From contig NZ_JNYZ01000011.1 of assembly GCF_000717335.1 (NCBI RefSeq), positions 1 to 64,000 on the forward strand: a stretch of DNA of 64,000 nt. Direction: 5' to 3'. Source of the DNA: Amycolatopsis jejuensis (GTDB lineage: Bacteria > Actinomycetota > Actinomycetes > Mycobacteriales > Pseudonocardiaceae). A program made the translations under genes and the position numbers. This document shows positions 33,002 through 41,875 of this stretch, piece by piece (position 1 is the first letter of the stretch; each line of letters opens with the position of its first letter). The notes under the pieces are model-generated. The model worked only from the letters and a program-made list of their open reading frames with translations. It did no database searches and had not been told where the DNA came from.

Positions 33002-34491
33002 CAGGTGACCCCGCCGCGCAACCGGGGCAGGCCGATCCCGACCGGGAGCACGGCCGTGACGAACCCGGAATCCTGCGCCAGATCCAGGCGCAGCAGCTGG
33101 AACCGCCCGGCGATGTCGTTCTCCATCCGCGCGGCATGATCCTCGACACTCCACTCCCCCGGCACCGTGACCGCGGTCGCGACCGCGAACCGCACCAGCC
33201 CATGCCCCGCCGCGACCGCCTGCTCCTGCGCACGGGCACTGGCCGCGGCCCGGGTGTCGGACGCGGCGGCGCTGAATCCCTTCGAGCGTTTCCAGTCCCG
33301 GACCGCTCCGGCACGGAACCGGCCCGCCCGGACCGCGCTGCGGGCCCGGCGCGGGGACAACGCTTCGTAGTGGATCGCCAACGCCCGCCGTTCCCCCGCC
33401 GTCCGCACCGCCAGCAACCCGCTCAGGGAGCCGAAGGTGGTGCCGGTGTCGGGCATCAGGACCGCATACGACACGGTGGCGAATCCGTCGTGCCGGTAGA
33501 CCCGCGCGGTCGGCGCGGGCGCCCGGCCGGGGCCTGCGGCCGCCCACGCGACCCCGTGCTGGCGCCGGGCGTCCAGGGCGCTCGCGGATCCGGGGTTGAA
33601 CCCGGTCCGGATCGCCTCGGCCAGTCCGGCACCCGACAGCCAGGTGACCCGCTGCGCGCCGAGGGTCCGCAGCGTTTCGGTGAGCCCGTCCAGCACCCGG
33701 TACAGCACGACCGCGCGTCCGTCGACCCCGCCTCCCGCCGCGGCAGCCGGGCGCCGCAAGGCGTGTTCGGGGCCGGTGAAGGTCACGAAGACCTCATGCC
33801 GGACCGACACCGCACCCACGGTGCGGTCCAGCTCGCGCGCCACCCGGCGGGCAGCGGCGGGCGCGTCGGCGCGTTCGTGAGCGGCGCGCCACGCCTCGTA
33901 CTCGGCGCCGGTGTCCGGGACAGTGCGCACCAGCAACGACATCCGGTCGACCACCTCGCGGTGCGCCAGCGTCGCCAGCAGCGTGCCCAACCGGTGGGCC
34001 AGGCGCTGGCATTGGGCGTCCGACAGCATCCCGACGCCGCCGTGGGTGAGCTTCGCGGTCGCGCCCCAGCGGGCCTCGCCGGTGTCGTGGATCAGGCAGA
34101 CCCGGCCCAGGTCGCGCATCGGCGGGCCGTCCGGGAACCGCAACCGGGCCAGCGTCCCGGGCAGATCCGGGGTTGCAGGGTCCACCGCGGCGCCGGTCGC
34201 GGCGCGCGACTGCCACCGCGACCAGCCGAACGCCACCCCCACCTGGAACAGCAGCAGATGCACCAGCCACCGCAACGCCGGACGCCCCCGGACCGGAACC
34301 ACCACCAAACCGATCAACGGCACCGCGACCACAGCGGCGACCAGCGCGCCACGGAGGTCGCCTCGGGCCAGCGGCAGCACGACCGGCAGCGCCAGCACCA
34401 CACAGGTCACGGCCTGCCCGGGCCGCACACCCAGCAGCCACCCGGCATGCTCACGCTGCCCGAGACCGGTATACACGCGAGGCCCGCTCAC
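33001..34491 (-). CDS. SCO6880-family conjugation protein
   Basis: A 496-residue protein with two hydrophobic helices near the start (VTCVVLALPVVLPLAR, LVAAVVAVPLIGLVVVPV), then a large soluble domain (ATLAHREVVDRMSLLVRTVPDTGAEYEAW, RVTWLSGAGLAEAIRTGFNPGSASALDARRQ). SCO6880-like proteins sit beside VirB4 in actinobacterial conjugative elements and resemble the N-terminal part of VirB4 (TraU/PrgI side). It overlaps neighbours at both ends (GTGA and TGATG). Confidence 0.8.
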   Translation of the reverse strand: MSGPRVYTGLGQREHAGWLLGVRPGQAVTCVVLALPVVLPLARGDLRGALVAAVVAVPLIGLVVVPVRGRPALRWLVHLLLFQVGVAFGWSRWQSRAATGAAVDPATPDLPGTLARLRFPDGPPMRDLGRVCLIHDTGEARWGATAKLTHGGVGMLSDAQCQRLAHRLGTLLATLAHREVVDRMSLLVRTVPDTGAEYEAWRAAHERADAPAAARRVARELDRTVGAVSVRHEVFVTFTGPEHALRRPAAAAGGGVDGRAVVLYRVLDGLTETLRTLGAQRVTWLSGAGLAEAIRTGFNPGSASALDARRQHGVAWAAAGPGRAPAPTARVYRHDGFATVSYAVLMPDTGTTFGSLSGLLAVRTAGERRALAIHYEALSPRRARSAVRAGRFRAGAVRDWKRSKGFSAAASDTRAAASARAQEQAVAAGHGLVRFAVATAVTVPGEWSVEDHAARMENDIAGRFQLLRLDLAQDSGFVTAVLPVGIGLPRLRGGVT

Positions 34492-35795
34492 GGGACCACC
34501 TCCGTCCCGGGCGGGACCTCGTCATCGTCATCATCGTCGTCTGGCGAGTCGTCGTCGGATGCCACGGCGGCGACCGGGTCGGCCACCGCCTCTGCTTCCG
34601 GCGGAACGACCTCGTCGTCCGGCGCGAGGTCCTCGAACTCCGCCTCCAGGGGCTCCTCGTCGCTCTGGCCCGGGTCCTCGGCGTCCTGCGCGGACTGGTC
34701 GTCGTCGCGGGCCTGGTCCTCGCTGGGCTCGGGGTCGGGGTCGAGGTCGGCGGTGTCGAAGCGTTCGGTGTTGGCGTGTTCCTGGGTGTCGCCGCCGTCC
34801 TCGTCGTCGTCGCGGGATTTCCAGTCCTGCCATGCTTTTTTCGCCTTGTCGAACGCGCTCGTGTATTGGCGGCCGGGCAGGCTGTCCGGGCCATAGCTGT
34901 CGGCGCCGAGCTCCGAGAGCTGCCCGCGCAGCGCGCCCCCGGCGTTCGGGTCGATGAACGCGAACAGCTTGAACAGCACCAGCGGAACGAACAACGCGAG
35001 CAGCAACGTCACCACCCCGGACAGCAGCCCGAACAAGCCCTGCCGCCCGGCCATCGTCGACACGCCGATGACGATCACCAGCGCGATCGCCGGTTTGAGA
35101 AAGATGAGCGCCAGCACCGCCCGGACGCCTTTCCAGAACCAGCGCGAGGTGGTGTTGGCCAGCAACCCGGCAGCCAGGATCGGGATCGTCGCGACGATCA
35201 CGTAAATCCCCGCCTGGCGCAGGATCATCTCGAACGCCATCCCGAACCCGGCCGGGAAAACGCCGAAGATCGCGGCCGCGCCGAGCACGATCGCGGTCAA
35301 CGTCTTCGACACCGCGTCCGGGAAGTTGAGCGCGTGCATGGCGTCGGCGAACCGGTCGCTGTGCAGCCCATAGCCCAGCAGCACGGTCGTAAGCCCGTCG
35401 GCCGCAGCGAGCAACGCGGCAACGATCCCGACCGACGCCGCCAGCGCCACGCAATACTGCATCGGCCCCAGCAGCAACCTGGCGAAGCCCTTGCCGCCGC
35501 GCAATACCGCCCACAGGATCTGCCAGAAGAACAGTCCCAGCGCAAGAACACCGCTGATCCACAGCATCAACGGCCACATCACCCCGGTCGGACCGTCCGT
35601 GGTGGACACCGTGAACCGCGAGAACTCGTCGATGCCCTCCAGGACGAGCCGGAGCGCGAGCAGCCCGGAACCCCAGATCCCGAACATGATGGTGTCGAAC
35701 ACGTTCCCGGCGATCACCGCCAGGCCCTTGCCCGCCGCGTCACCGGCCAGCTTGCCCAGCTGCCCGATCTGGCCGAGCCAATCCAGCGGGTTCAC
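34488..35795 (-). CDS. VirB6/TrbL-like multi-helix conjugation protein
   Basis: A 435-residue protein from GTG 35795. Residues 1-300 contain about eight hydrophobic segments (FDTIMFGIWGSGLLALRLVLEG, VMWPLMLWISGVLALGLFFWQILW, ASVGIVAALLAAADGLTTVLLG, ALVIVIGVSTMAG and others), and the last 130 residues are extremely acidic (Asp/Glu repeats ending DDDSPDDDDDDDEVPPG). It is likely the channel component of the secretion system. GTGA overlaps at both ends. Confidence 0.75.
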   Translation of the reverse strand: MNPLDWLGQIGQLGKLAGDAAGKGLAVIAGNVFDTIMFGIWGSGLLALRLVLEGIDEFSRFTVSTTDGPTGVMWPLMLWISGVLALGLFFWQILWAVLRGGKGFARLLLGPMQYCVALAASVGIVAALLAAADGLTTVLLGYGLHSDRFADAMHALNFPDAVSKTLTAIVLGAAAIFGVFPAGFGMAFEMILRQAGIYVIVATIPILAAGLLANTTSRWFWKGVRAVLALIFLKPAIALVIVIGVSTMAGRQGLFGLLSGVVTLLLALFVPLVLFKLFAFIDPNAGGALRGQLSELGADSYGPDSLPGRQYTSAFDKAKKAWQDWKSRDDDEDGGDTQEHANTERFDTADLDPDPEPSEDQARDDDQSAQDAEDPGQSDEEPLEAEFEDLAPDDEVVPPEAEAVADPVAAVASDDDSPDDDDDDDEVPPGTEVVP

Positions 35796-36601
35796 CGGGC
35801 ACCGTCCAGTGCCCGGTACCCGGCGTCGACCGCCTCGCTGGTGCCCGGCCACGCCGAGGCCGCGTACGCGGCGCGCGCGCCGGGACTGATCCGCCAGCCC
35901 GCGCCGGTCCAGCGCAGCGCCTGGCAATCCCCGACACCGACACTGGTGCCGTAGCCGTGATAGTCCGCGGTGAACTGCCCGAGCGTGCACGCCACCACAT
36001 ACCGGCCGTCCTCGGCGCTGCCCTTGATCAGGCCGTGGGTGATCTCGTACCGCACCACCAGCCCCTCGGCCATCTCGCCCGGGTCCAGGTGCGCGGCGGC
36101 GCGGAACTCGCGCAGCAGCACATGTAATCCCGCCTCGGCCACCGGTGGCGCACCCGGCAGCGCCAGCACGGCATAGGCGCGGTCGTAGGTGTCCGGGTCG
36201 CCACCGGACACTCCGGCCTGGTTGAACGCGACCAGTTGCGCCAGCGCGCCTTCCGGGGTTGCGGGGAAGCCGTCCGGGATCCAGCGGCCCTCCCGCAGCG
36301 ACGGCGCGGGCAGCGTGATCGACGGCCCGGCGGTGCGGGTGGTCTGCGAATGGGGTTGCGCGGCCTGGGCTGGGAGCCAGGTCATCGGGCGGGTGGCGAG
36401 CGTGGTCGCGGCATCGCCGGGCGGCCGGCCGGTGCCGACAGCAGCGGAGGGCGGCAGCGGCGGTGAAGGAGTGCCGGGTGGCGTCGTGCGATGGTGCGCG
36501 ACGACGACCAGCGCGGCGACGGCGGCCAGGCTCGCGAGGACCGCGATCAGCAGCCGCACGCGGGCGCGGCTGCTGGCACGGTGGTCGGGGTCGCGGGTCA
36601 T
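35792..36601 (-). CDS. Conjugation-operon membrane-anchored protein
   Basis: A 269-residue protein from ATG 36601: one N-terminal helix (RVRLLIAVLASLAAVAALVVVAHH), a Pro/Thr-rich linker, then an extracytoplasmic domain with EGRWIPDGFPATPEGALAQLVAFNQAGVSGGDPDTYDRAY and ISPGARAAYAASAWPGTSEAVDAGYRAL. Comparable single-pass proteins sit between the channel and pilin genes in related actinobacterial elements. It may be a VirB8/TcpC-type scaffold, but no specific motif proves it. Overlaps the VirB6-like gene as GTGA. Confidence 0.6.
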   Translation of the reverse strand: MTRDPDHRASSRARVRLLIAVLASLAAVAALVVVAHHRTTPPGTPSPPLPPSAAVGTGRPPGDAATTLATRPMTWLPAQAAQPHSQTTRTAGPSITLPAPSLREGRWIPDGFPATPEGALAQLVAFNQAGVSGGDPDTYDRAYAVLALPGAPPVAEAGLHVLLREFRAAAHLDPGEMAEGLVVRYEITHGLIKGSAEDGRYVVACTLGQFTADYHGYGTSVGVGDCQALRWTGAGWRISPGARAAYAASAWPGTSEAVDAGYRALDGAR

Positions 36602-36900
36602 TTCGCCGACCCCGCGAAGCCGTTGATGACCGTCCAGCCGATGCCGTACAGCAGGGCGCCGCCGACCGCGCACAGCATCATGACCAGCCCGATCTTGCCC
36701 GCGCGGTGGTGATCGACCCAGCGGCCGCCCGCCCACACCACCAGGCCCATGAAAAACCCGATCAGCAACGCGATCCCGGCCGCCCATTTCACATTGCCGA
36801 CCAGACCCAGGATCTGGTCCGCCCCCGGCGGCTGGGTCGGCTCGGGGTTCGGAAGGTCGGCAAGGTGGATCGTCCATCCCCAGACGAGGTGGCTGAGCAT
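36598..36900 (-). CDS. Small two-helix membrane protein, pilin/VirB2-like position
   Basis: A 100-residue protein from ATG 36900 (GGGAG upstream). It has two hydrophobic helices (VKWAAGIALLIGFFMGLVVWAGG and IGLVMMLCAVGGALLYGIGWTVI) separated by a basic loop (RWVDHHRAGK), the layout of VirB2/TrbC-type subunits. Position directly upstream of the membrane-anchored protein fits a channel or pilus subunit. Family assignment rests on topology and context only. Confidence 0.6.
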   Translation of the reverse strand: MLSHLVWGWTIHLADLPNPEPTQPPGADQILGLVGNVKWAAGIALLIGFFMGLVVWAGGRWVDHHRAGKIGLVMMLCAVGGALLYGIGWTVINGFAGSAK

Positions 36901-36964
36901 CGCAACTCCCTGCTCACGCCCCGGGCACAGCCGGGACACCGAAGAGGGAGGGCTTCCAGCGGAA

Positions 36965-37792
36965 CTACGCGGATGTCGTACTGCCTGGCCGCGGTGGCGG
37001 CCCGGCTGCCGCGCGCCAGCGCTCCAGCAACGGCGCGAAGGCGGCGCGGATCTTCTCAGGCGTGACGTCGGCGGTGACCCCGGTCGTGGCAATGCCGGGA
37101 TCGTGCGGCACGAAGATCGCGTGCTCCAGCATGGATGCAGTCCGGCGCCCGGCCGCGGCCGCGACCCGGGGCGGCCACCGCCGCGCACCCGCCACCACCA
37201 GGTGCGATATGGGCGGGATCACGCGGGTCAGCACCCATGGCTCCAGCCGCGCCAGCACCTGCTCTGCCTGCACCAGCCCGGGCATCGTCGGACGCACCAC
37301 CAGCAGCGGACACGCCGCCAGCGTCAGCCACCGACCGGCGCCCAGCCGCACATCCGCCGCCAATTCCCACGCATCGCCCGCCAGGTCCACCACCGTGGCC
37401 TGCACCCGCCGGTCACCCGGCAGCCACCACGACGACGGCGCCACCGACCGAGCCGCCCCGCCATCCTCCACCCGCCCGAGCAGCGCCTGCGCCCGCCAGG
37501 AAAACCGCACCCGGCCGGTCGGTGCCGGCACCCGGACGACCGGGCCGTCCACCCGCGCAGCCTTCCCGAGCCCGGACCGCACCGGGTGCGCCGTGTCGGC
37601 CAGCAACACCGAATACCCGGCCAGCTGCAGCACATCCGAGACCGCGGCAGCAACCACGCTGGCCCCCGCGCCACCGGACGCGCCTGCGACCGGGACCACC
37701 AGCCCGAACCGGGCCGACAGCGATGCGTCCCGCGCCCCAGCCGCGCTGGCCCCGGCGAGCCGTGGACCGGTCGCGCTGGACGAGATCACCAT
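36965..37792 (-). CDS. MinD/ParA-like protein with altered P-loop
   Basis: A 275-residue protein from ATG 37792, with GGGAGG at the correct distance. The N-terminus has the MinD/ParA layout GLVVPVAGASGGAGASVVAAAVSDVLQLAGYSVLLADTAHPV, but the normal deviant Walker lysines are missing (GGAGAS instead of KGGxGKT/S). Later blocks QATVVDLAGDAWELAADV and LEPWVLTRVIPPISHLVVAG fit the fold. It is the first gene of the conjugation operon and could localise or gate the apparatus without ATP hydrolysis. Confidence 0.65.
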   Translation of the reverse strand: MVISSSATGPRLAGASAAGARDASLSARFGLVVPVAGASGGAGASVVAAAVSDVLQLAGYSVLLADTAHPVRSGLGKAARVDGPVVRVPAPTGRVRFSWRAQALLGRVEDGGAARSVAPSSWWLPGDRRVQATVVDLAGDAWELAADVRLGAGRWLTLAACPLLVVRPTMPGLVQAEQVLARLEPWVLTRVIPPISHLVVAGARRWPPRVAAAAGRRTASMLEHAIFVPHDPGIATTGVTADVTPEKIRAAFAPLLERWRAAAGPPPRPGSTTSA

Positions 37793-37955
37793 GCCGCGCC
37801 TCCCGTCTGACCACGTCACACCCCCGTTCGAGGGCATGACGCATTCAGCTGTTGTCAAGGAGGGCTGATCATGGGATATTTGTCGCGCTCTGTTGTCACG
37901 ACAGAAGCCAGAGTATCGGCGCACCAGAGCTTGTCAAGCACGACGGAGGGGATCC
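37793..37955. promoter_or_regulatory. Divergent promoter region of the element
   Basis: This 160-bp gap lies between the start of the conjugation operon (minus) and an HTH gene (plus). It contains two copies of TTGTCAAG (about 37855 and 37932), the second inside the palindrome GCTTGTCAAGC, and a short inverted repeat around tctgttgtcacgacaga. It is a good candidate for the control site of the element, probably bound by the HTH protein. Confidence 0.45.
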
Positions 37956-38576
37956 ATGACCGAGCAGCGCGACGACGCACCCGCGCCGTCCGACTCGCCG
38001 ATCCCCCGGCGATCCCCCGCACAGCAGGCCGAACTGCACCGGAAACTGCTGTCCTTCGACACCTTCGCCGGACGCCTGAAACACCTGCTGGCCGAGGAAT
38101 CGCGCGTCCACTACCGCAAAGACGGCGCCGTCGTGACCGACCCCGACGTCATCGCGGCCAGCGGATCGGCACTGCGGCAACGACGAGCCTCGGCCCAAGC
38201 GGTAGCCACCTGGCTGCTCGATCAGCGCGGCATCACGATCAGCCGCCAGCAGATCAACAACATCGGAGCCGGCATCCGCCCGATGCCCCGCGCATCCATC
38301 GTGAACGGGTTCGCCGACTTCTGGCGCATCGACGCGCGCGTGCTCGACCCCGCCACCCCCGCCGAGCACCTTGCCGGCACCCTGGACACCGACACGAAAC
38401 TCGCAGCCTCCGACTGGCGCATCCTGGAGCTGATGAACGACATCGGCCTGGAAAGCGTCCAGGCACGGGAAATCGGCCCCGCCCTCGACCGCTCCACCCG
38501 CGCCCACAAGCAAGCCCTCATCGAGATCCTGTCGGCCATCTCCCAGGACCAGAAGGCCTCCACCGAGCACGACTGA
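37956..38576 (+). CDS. HTH-type regulator of the element
   Basis: A 206-residue protein from ATG 37956 (GGAGGGG upstream). Residues 25-120 are helical with an XRE-like reading segment (SAQAVATWLLDQRGITISRQQINNIGAGIRPMPRASIVNGFADFWRID), and the C-terminal half continues helical (DWRILELMNDIGLESVQAREIGPALDRS). It is divergent to the conjugation operon and likely controls it. No metal or ligand motif is seen. Confidence 0.6.
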   Translation: MTEQRDDAPAPSDSPIPRRSPAQQAELHRKLLSFDTFAGRLKHLLAEESRVHYRKDGAVVTDPDVIAASGSALRQRRASAQAVATWLLDQRGITISRQQINNIGAGIRPMPRASIVNGFADFWRIDARVLDPATPAEHLAGTLDTDTKLAASDWRILELMNDIGLESVQAREIGPALDRSTRAHKQALIEILSAISQDQKASTEHD

Positions 38577-38593
38577 CCACCACCCCAAGTCAT

Positions 38594-38635
38594 TTTGACT
38601 TCACCTGTTGACATTTGACGGTCGCTCGGTAGGTT
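38594..38635 (+). promoter_or_regulatory. Promoter with the shared 20-bp motif
   Basis: TTTGACTTCACCTGTTGACA (38594-38613) ends in the -35 hexamer TTGACA. A -10 of the TAnnnT type (TAGGTT, 38630-38635) follows after 16 bp. It can drive the small ORF at 38718 and the S53 protease. The same 20 bp occur in a gap 25 kb away (13296-13315). Confidence 0.55.
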
Positions 38636-38717
38636 TACTGCCAGTTGGCCGCCGCGGCCGTCGTATCAGGGAGGGTGCGACACGTCAGGCCCGGCAGCCG
38701 CCGACCCAGGAGTTGTC

Positions 38718-38939
38718 GTGCCGACTGACGTCGGGCCGATGACGCATGCCCGCACCCCGACGGACTGCCCGTTTCCGGCTGATCCGTGGTGTCCGCAGTG
38801 CGCCGTCGAGCCACCACAAAATTATCCGGGCGATACGAGAGAGCGCAGCCACTCGCCTCGCCGCACGCGAGCACCGCCCACAACGGACCGCGCACTTCAT
38901 GTTCCGCCGCAACGGTCCTCGTGCCCGCGTATGTCCTGA
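38718..38939 (+). CDS. 73-residue small protein with Cys-pair, upstream of S53 protease
   Basis: GTG 38718 with AGGAG 7 nt upstream. The N-terminal part has ARTPTDCPFPADPWCPQCAVEP, a possible zinc-knuckle type (C-x8-CPQC), followed by an Arg/Ser/Pro-rich tail. Nothing else supports it, and the tail is low complexity. It could be a real small protein or a leader. Confidence 0.35.
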   Translation: MPTDVGPMTHARTPTDCPFPADPWCPQCAVEPPQNYPGDTRERSHSPRRTRAPPTTDRALHVPPQRSSCPRMS

Positions 38940-39044
38940 GTGGACGATCCATTCTCCGCCGTGCAACCGGCGAACCATTCCCATTTCCTGCGCCCATTAA
39001 CCGGCGCTGTTTGCCCTGCCCAGAAATCGACCGTAAGGATACCC

Positions 39045-40955
39045 ATGCGCTTCTCACCGCCCGCCGCGGCTTTGGCCGCGGCGCTGGCGTTCACCTCCGC
39101 AGCTGTCGCACCGGCGATCGCCGCCGGTCCCGCGGAGGGAACGAACGACCGGAGTGTCGTCGCCGGCAGCACCCCGGCCTGGGCCACGCCATCGGCGAAG
39201 GTCGGCACGGCCGATGCGTCCGCGGTACGTCACGTCCAGGTTGCCTTGTCCTTGCGCGACGTCCACGGTGCCGAGCGGCTGGCCGCAGCCGTGTCCACGC
39301 CCGGCAATGCCGACCGTGGCCATTTCCTGACCGCTGCGCAGTTCACCGACCGGTTCGGCCCAACCGACGATGCCGTTCGCCAGGTACGGAACTGGCTGGC
39401 ACACACCGGGTTGACGGTGACCGGCGTCAGCGCGAACCGGCTCCTCCTCGACGTGTCGGCCACCACCGGTGACCTCGAACGCGCCTTCGGGACGCATCTC
39501 GCCTCCTATCGCAGCACCGTCAGCGGTCGCACGCACACGCTCACCGCACCCGAGACGCCGATCACGATTCCCCGCTCCCTGCACGGCATTGTCAGCGCGG
39601 TCATCGGACTGGACGACAGCGGCGCCACGATCCGGCCACAGCACACCACCCCCAACGCCACCAGCGCCGAGCAGCAGTGTGCTCGCTGGTGGGGCGAAAA
39701 GAACAACACCGACGTCCCCCAGAAATACCCGGCCGGAGCGCAGTCGAACGCGTTGTGCGGCTACACCGGCACCTCGCTGCGCGCCATGTACGGGCTCGGC
39801 TCGGGCGAGCAGGGGTCCGGCACCACCATCGGCATCGTCGGCGCCTACAACTTCGCCACCGTCGCCGACGACACCAACCGCGCCGCCACCCAGCTCGGCG
39901 TCCCGCCGCTCAAGGCCGGGCAGTACTCCGCGGTCCTGCCGCCGGGCGGATTCACCGATCAGCAGCAATGCAACCCGGACTCCTGGACCGGCGAGCAAAC
40001 CCTGGACGTTCAGGCATCACACACGATCGCGCCGGACGCGAAGATCCGCTACTACGCCGCGAAGTCCTGCCTCGGCGGGCTGTACGACGCGGTCACCCAA
40101 GCCGTGACCGAGAACACCGCGGACGTGCTGTCGTTCTCCTGGGGCAACGCCGACGGGGAGCGGAGCCTGCCGCCCGCGGTGCGGGACCAGTTCAACTCGA
40201 TCGCGCTGCAGGCCGCGATCCAGGGCCAGTCGCTCATGGTGTCCTCCGGCGACGCCGGCACCAACGCCGGAGTCACCGGTACCGCGACGGTGAGTTTCCC
40301 GGCGTCCAGCCCGTGGGTGACTGCGGTCGGTGGCACCAGTGTCGGGCTCGATCAGCAGAACACGCCGGTCGTGGTCACCGGCTGGGAAAACAGCGGCAAC
40401 ACCCTGACCGGCGGCCGCTGGACTCCGCAGCAGGACGCCGACGGCCCGTTCGCCGGCGGCGCCGGGGGCGGCACCTCCGCCCTCTACGGCACGCCGGACT
40501 GGCAGAACGGGGTCGTGCCCACCGCAGCCAGCCACGGGCACCGCGCGGTGCCCGACATCGCAGCCCTCGCCGACTCCTACACCGGATTCCTGGTGGGACA
40601 GACGGTCAAGGGACAGTTCGATCTCTACTCCTTCGGCGGCACCTCCCTGGCCGCACCGATCCTGGCCGGATTGTCCGCCGACGCCCAGCAGACCCGAGGC
40701 TCCCGCGGAGGACTTCTGACACCCGCGATCTATGGGCTGCGCAACGGAATCAAGGACGTCACCCCCGTCAAGGCCGGGGTGTTCACGCCGGCGATGCACG
40801 GGCTGTCCGGGGTGGCGGTGCCGGGCAAACAGGGCGACTACCTGATCGACTTCGACGCCCGCCCGCAGACGCTGCAAAGCGGACCGGGCTGGGACAACGT
40901 CACCGGCGTCGGCACCCCCGACCCCGGCTTCGTCGCAGCGCTCGCCGCGAAGTGA
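39045..40955 (+). CDS. Secreted S53 (sedolisin) serine-carboxyl peptidase
   Basis: A 636-residue preproprotein. Signal peptide MRFSPPAAALAAALAFTSAAVAPAIAA, then a pro-domain to about residue 190 (HVQVALSLRDVHGAERLAAAV, NADRGHFLTAAQFTDRFGPT). The catalytic domain has Glu317 and Asp321 in GEQTLDVQ, oxyanion Asp403 in SSGDAG, and nucleophile Ser534 in SFGGTSLAAP. The C-terminal calcium-site region is GIKDVTPV...GWDNVTGVGTPDPGF. RBS AAGGAT precedes the ATG at 39045. It is secreted and active at acidic pH in related enzymes. A hairpin follows the stop directly. Confidence 0.92.
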   Translation: MRFSPPAAALAAALAFTSAAVAPAIAAGPAEGTNDRSVVAGSTPAWATPSAKVGTADASAVRHVQVALSLRDVHGAERLAAAVSTPGNADRGHFLTAAQFTDRFGPTDDAVRQVRNWLAHTGLTVTGVSANRLLLDVSATTGDLERAFGTHLASYRSTVSGRTHTLTAPETPITIPRSLHGIVSAVIGLDDSGATIRPQHTTPNATSAEQQCARWWGEKNNTDVPQKYPAGAQSNALCGYTGTSLRAMYGLGSGEQGSGTTIGIVGAYNFATVADDTNRAATQLGVPPLKAGQYSAVLPPGGFTDQQQCNPDSWTGEQTLDVQASHTIAPDAKIRYYAAKSCLGGLYDAVTQAVTENTADVLSFSWGNADGERSLPPAVRDQFNSIALQAAIQGQSLMVSSGDAGTNAGVTGTATVSFPASSPWVTAVGGTSVGLDQQNTPVVVTGWENSGNTLTGGRWTPQQDADGPFAGGAGGGTSALYGTPDWQNGVVPTAASHGHRAVPDIAALADSYTGFLVGQTVKGQFDLYSFGGTSLAAPILAGLSADAQQTRGSRGGLLTPAIYGLRNGIKDVTPVKAGVFTPAMHGLSGVAVPGKQGDYLIDFDARPQTLQSGPGWDNVTGVGTPDPGFVAALAAK

Positions 40956-40958
40956 ACC

Positions 40959-40997
40959 GGTGGTGCGGGCCCGGCCAGGGGGCTGGCCCGCACCACC
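40959..40997 (+). terminator. Hairpin terminator after the S53 protease gene
   Basis: Arms GGTGGTGCGGGCC (40959-40971) and its perfect complement (40985-40997) enclose a 13-base loop. It starts 4 bp after the stop codon. No U-tract. Confidence 0.75.
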
Positions 40998-41026
40998 CAC
41001 CTTTCCCAGACCGGAGACCGATTCCC

Positions 41027-41854
41027 GTGCTCTCAATTCGACGCAGAACCTGGCCGTACGGTGTGCTGTTCGTCGTCGGCGGATTCGCGGTCGGCCTGGC
41101 AGTGAACAACATTGCCGACCACCCCACGGTCCCGGACAACGCTCCCCCATCGACCACGAACACCGTCGTCGTGCCGCAACCCGTCACCCACCTCGAGCAA
41201 CTCCCCCAGGCCACGACCTACAGCACCATCCCCGACGCACCCGCAGACGTAAACACCTCCGACGCCCCGGACGGAACCGTGGTCCATCCACAGCGACCGG
41301 TCCCGATCTACCGGGCACCCGGTGCCGCGGCGTTCGCGATACTGCCGATCCGGGAAATCACCTCCGACACGTGGGTACCCGTCGTCGCGCGCGAGGACGG
41401 ATGGGTGCAAGTCCTGCTTCCCTCCCGCCCCAACAGCTCCACCGGCTGGCTGTCCACACAAGACGATTCACTGGCCACCGCACGGACCCCGGTGCGCATC
41501 GACATCGACCGCGCGGCGTTCCGCCTCGCCCTGATCCGCGACCACACCACACTCGCCGCCTGGACCATCGGAGTCGGCAAGGCATCCGCACCGACACCGG
41601 CCGGGCGCACGTTCGTGCTGGCGTCTCTCACTGACCCGAAGCAGACCTACAGCCCGGTGATCCTGCCCCTCGGGATCCACTCGACCAGCCACGACACCTT
41701 CGGCGGCGGACCCGGCACCACCGGCATCCACACCTGGCCCGACGCCAGCGTCTTCGGTACTCGCTCCAGCGACGGCTGTATCCGCGTTCCCGCCGATGCC
41801 CTGCACCGCCTGGCCACCGACGTACCCCTCGGCACCCCGGTCCTCATCCACTGA
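41027..41854 (+). CDS. L,D-transpeptidase (YkuD family), membrane-anchored
   Basis: A 275-residue protein from GTG 41027. An N-terminal helix (WPYGVLFVVGGFAVGLAVNNIA) anchors it, then a Thr/Pro-rich linker, an SH3-like part (APGAAAFAILPIREITSDTWVPVVAREDGWVQVLLP), and the YkuD domain from about residue 150. The catalytic block is GIHTWPDASVFGTRSSDGCIRV (His ... Ser-xx-Gly-Cys). It should cross-link or modify peptidoglycan outside the membrane, fitting the cell-wall theme of the element. Confidence 0.85.
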   Translation: MLSIRRRTWPYGVLFVVGGFAVGLAVNNIADHPTVPDNAPPSTTNTVVVPQPVTHLEQLPQATTYSTIPDAPADVNTSDAPDGTVVHPQRPVPIYRAPGAAAFAILPIREITSDTWVPVVAREDGWVQVLLPSRPNSSTGWLSTQDDSLATARTPVRIDIDRAAFRLALIRDHTTLAAWTIGVGKASAPTPAGRTFVLASLTDPKQTYSPVILPLGIHSTSHDTFGGGPGTTGIHTWPDASVFGTRSSDGCIRVPADALHRLATDVPLGTPVLIH

Positions 41855-41875
41855 ACACACCACCAAGGGAGACCC

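Noticed and set aside
39677..41026. Long plus-strand frame in line with the L,D-transpeptidase, suggesting a 725-residue protein
   Set aside because: The upstream part overlaps the S53 gene in another frame and is Arg/His-rich; the hairpin at 40959 and the GTG at 41027 mark the real start.
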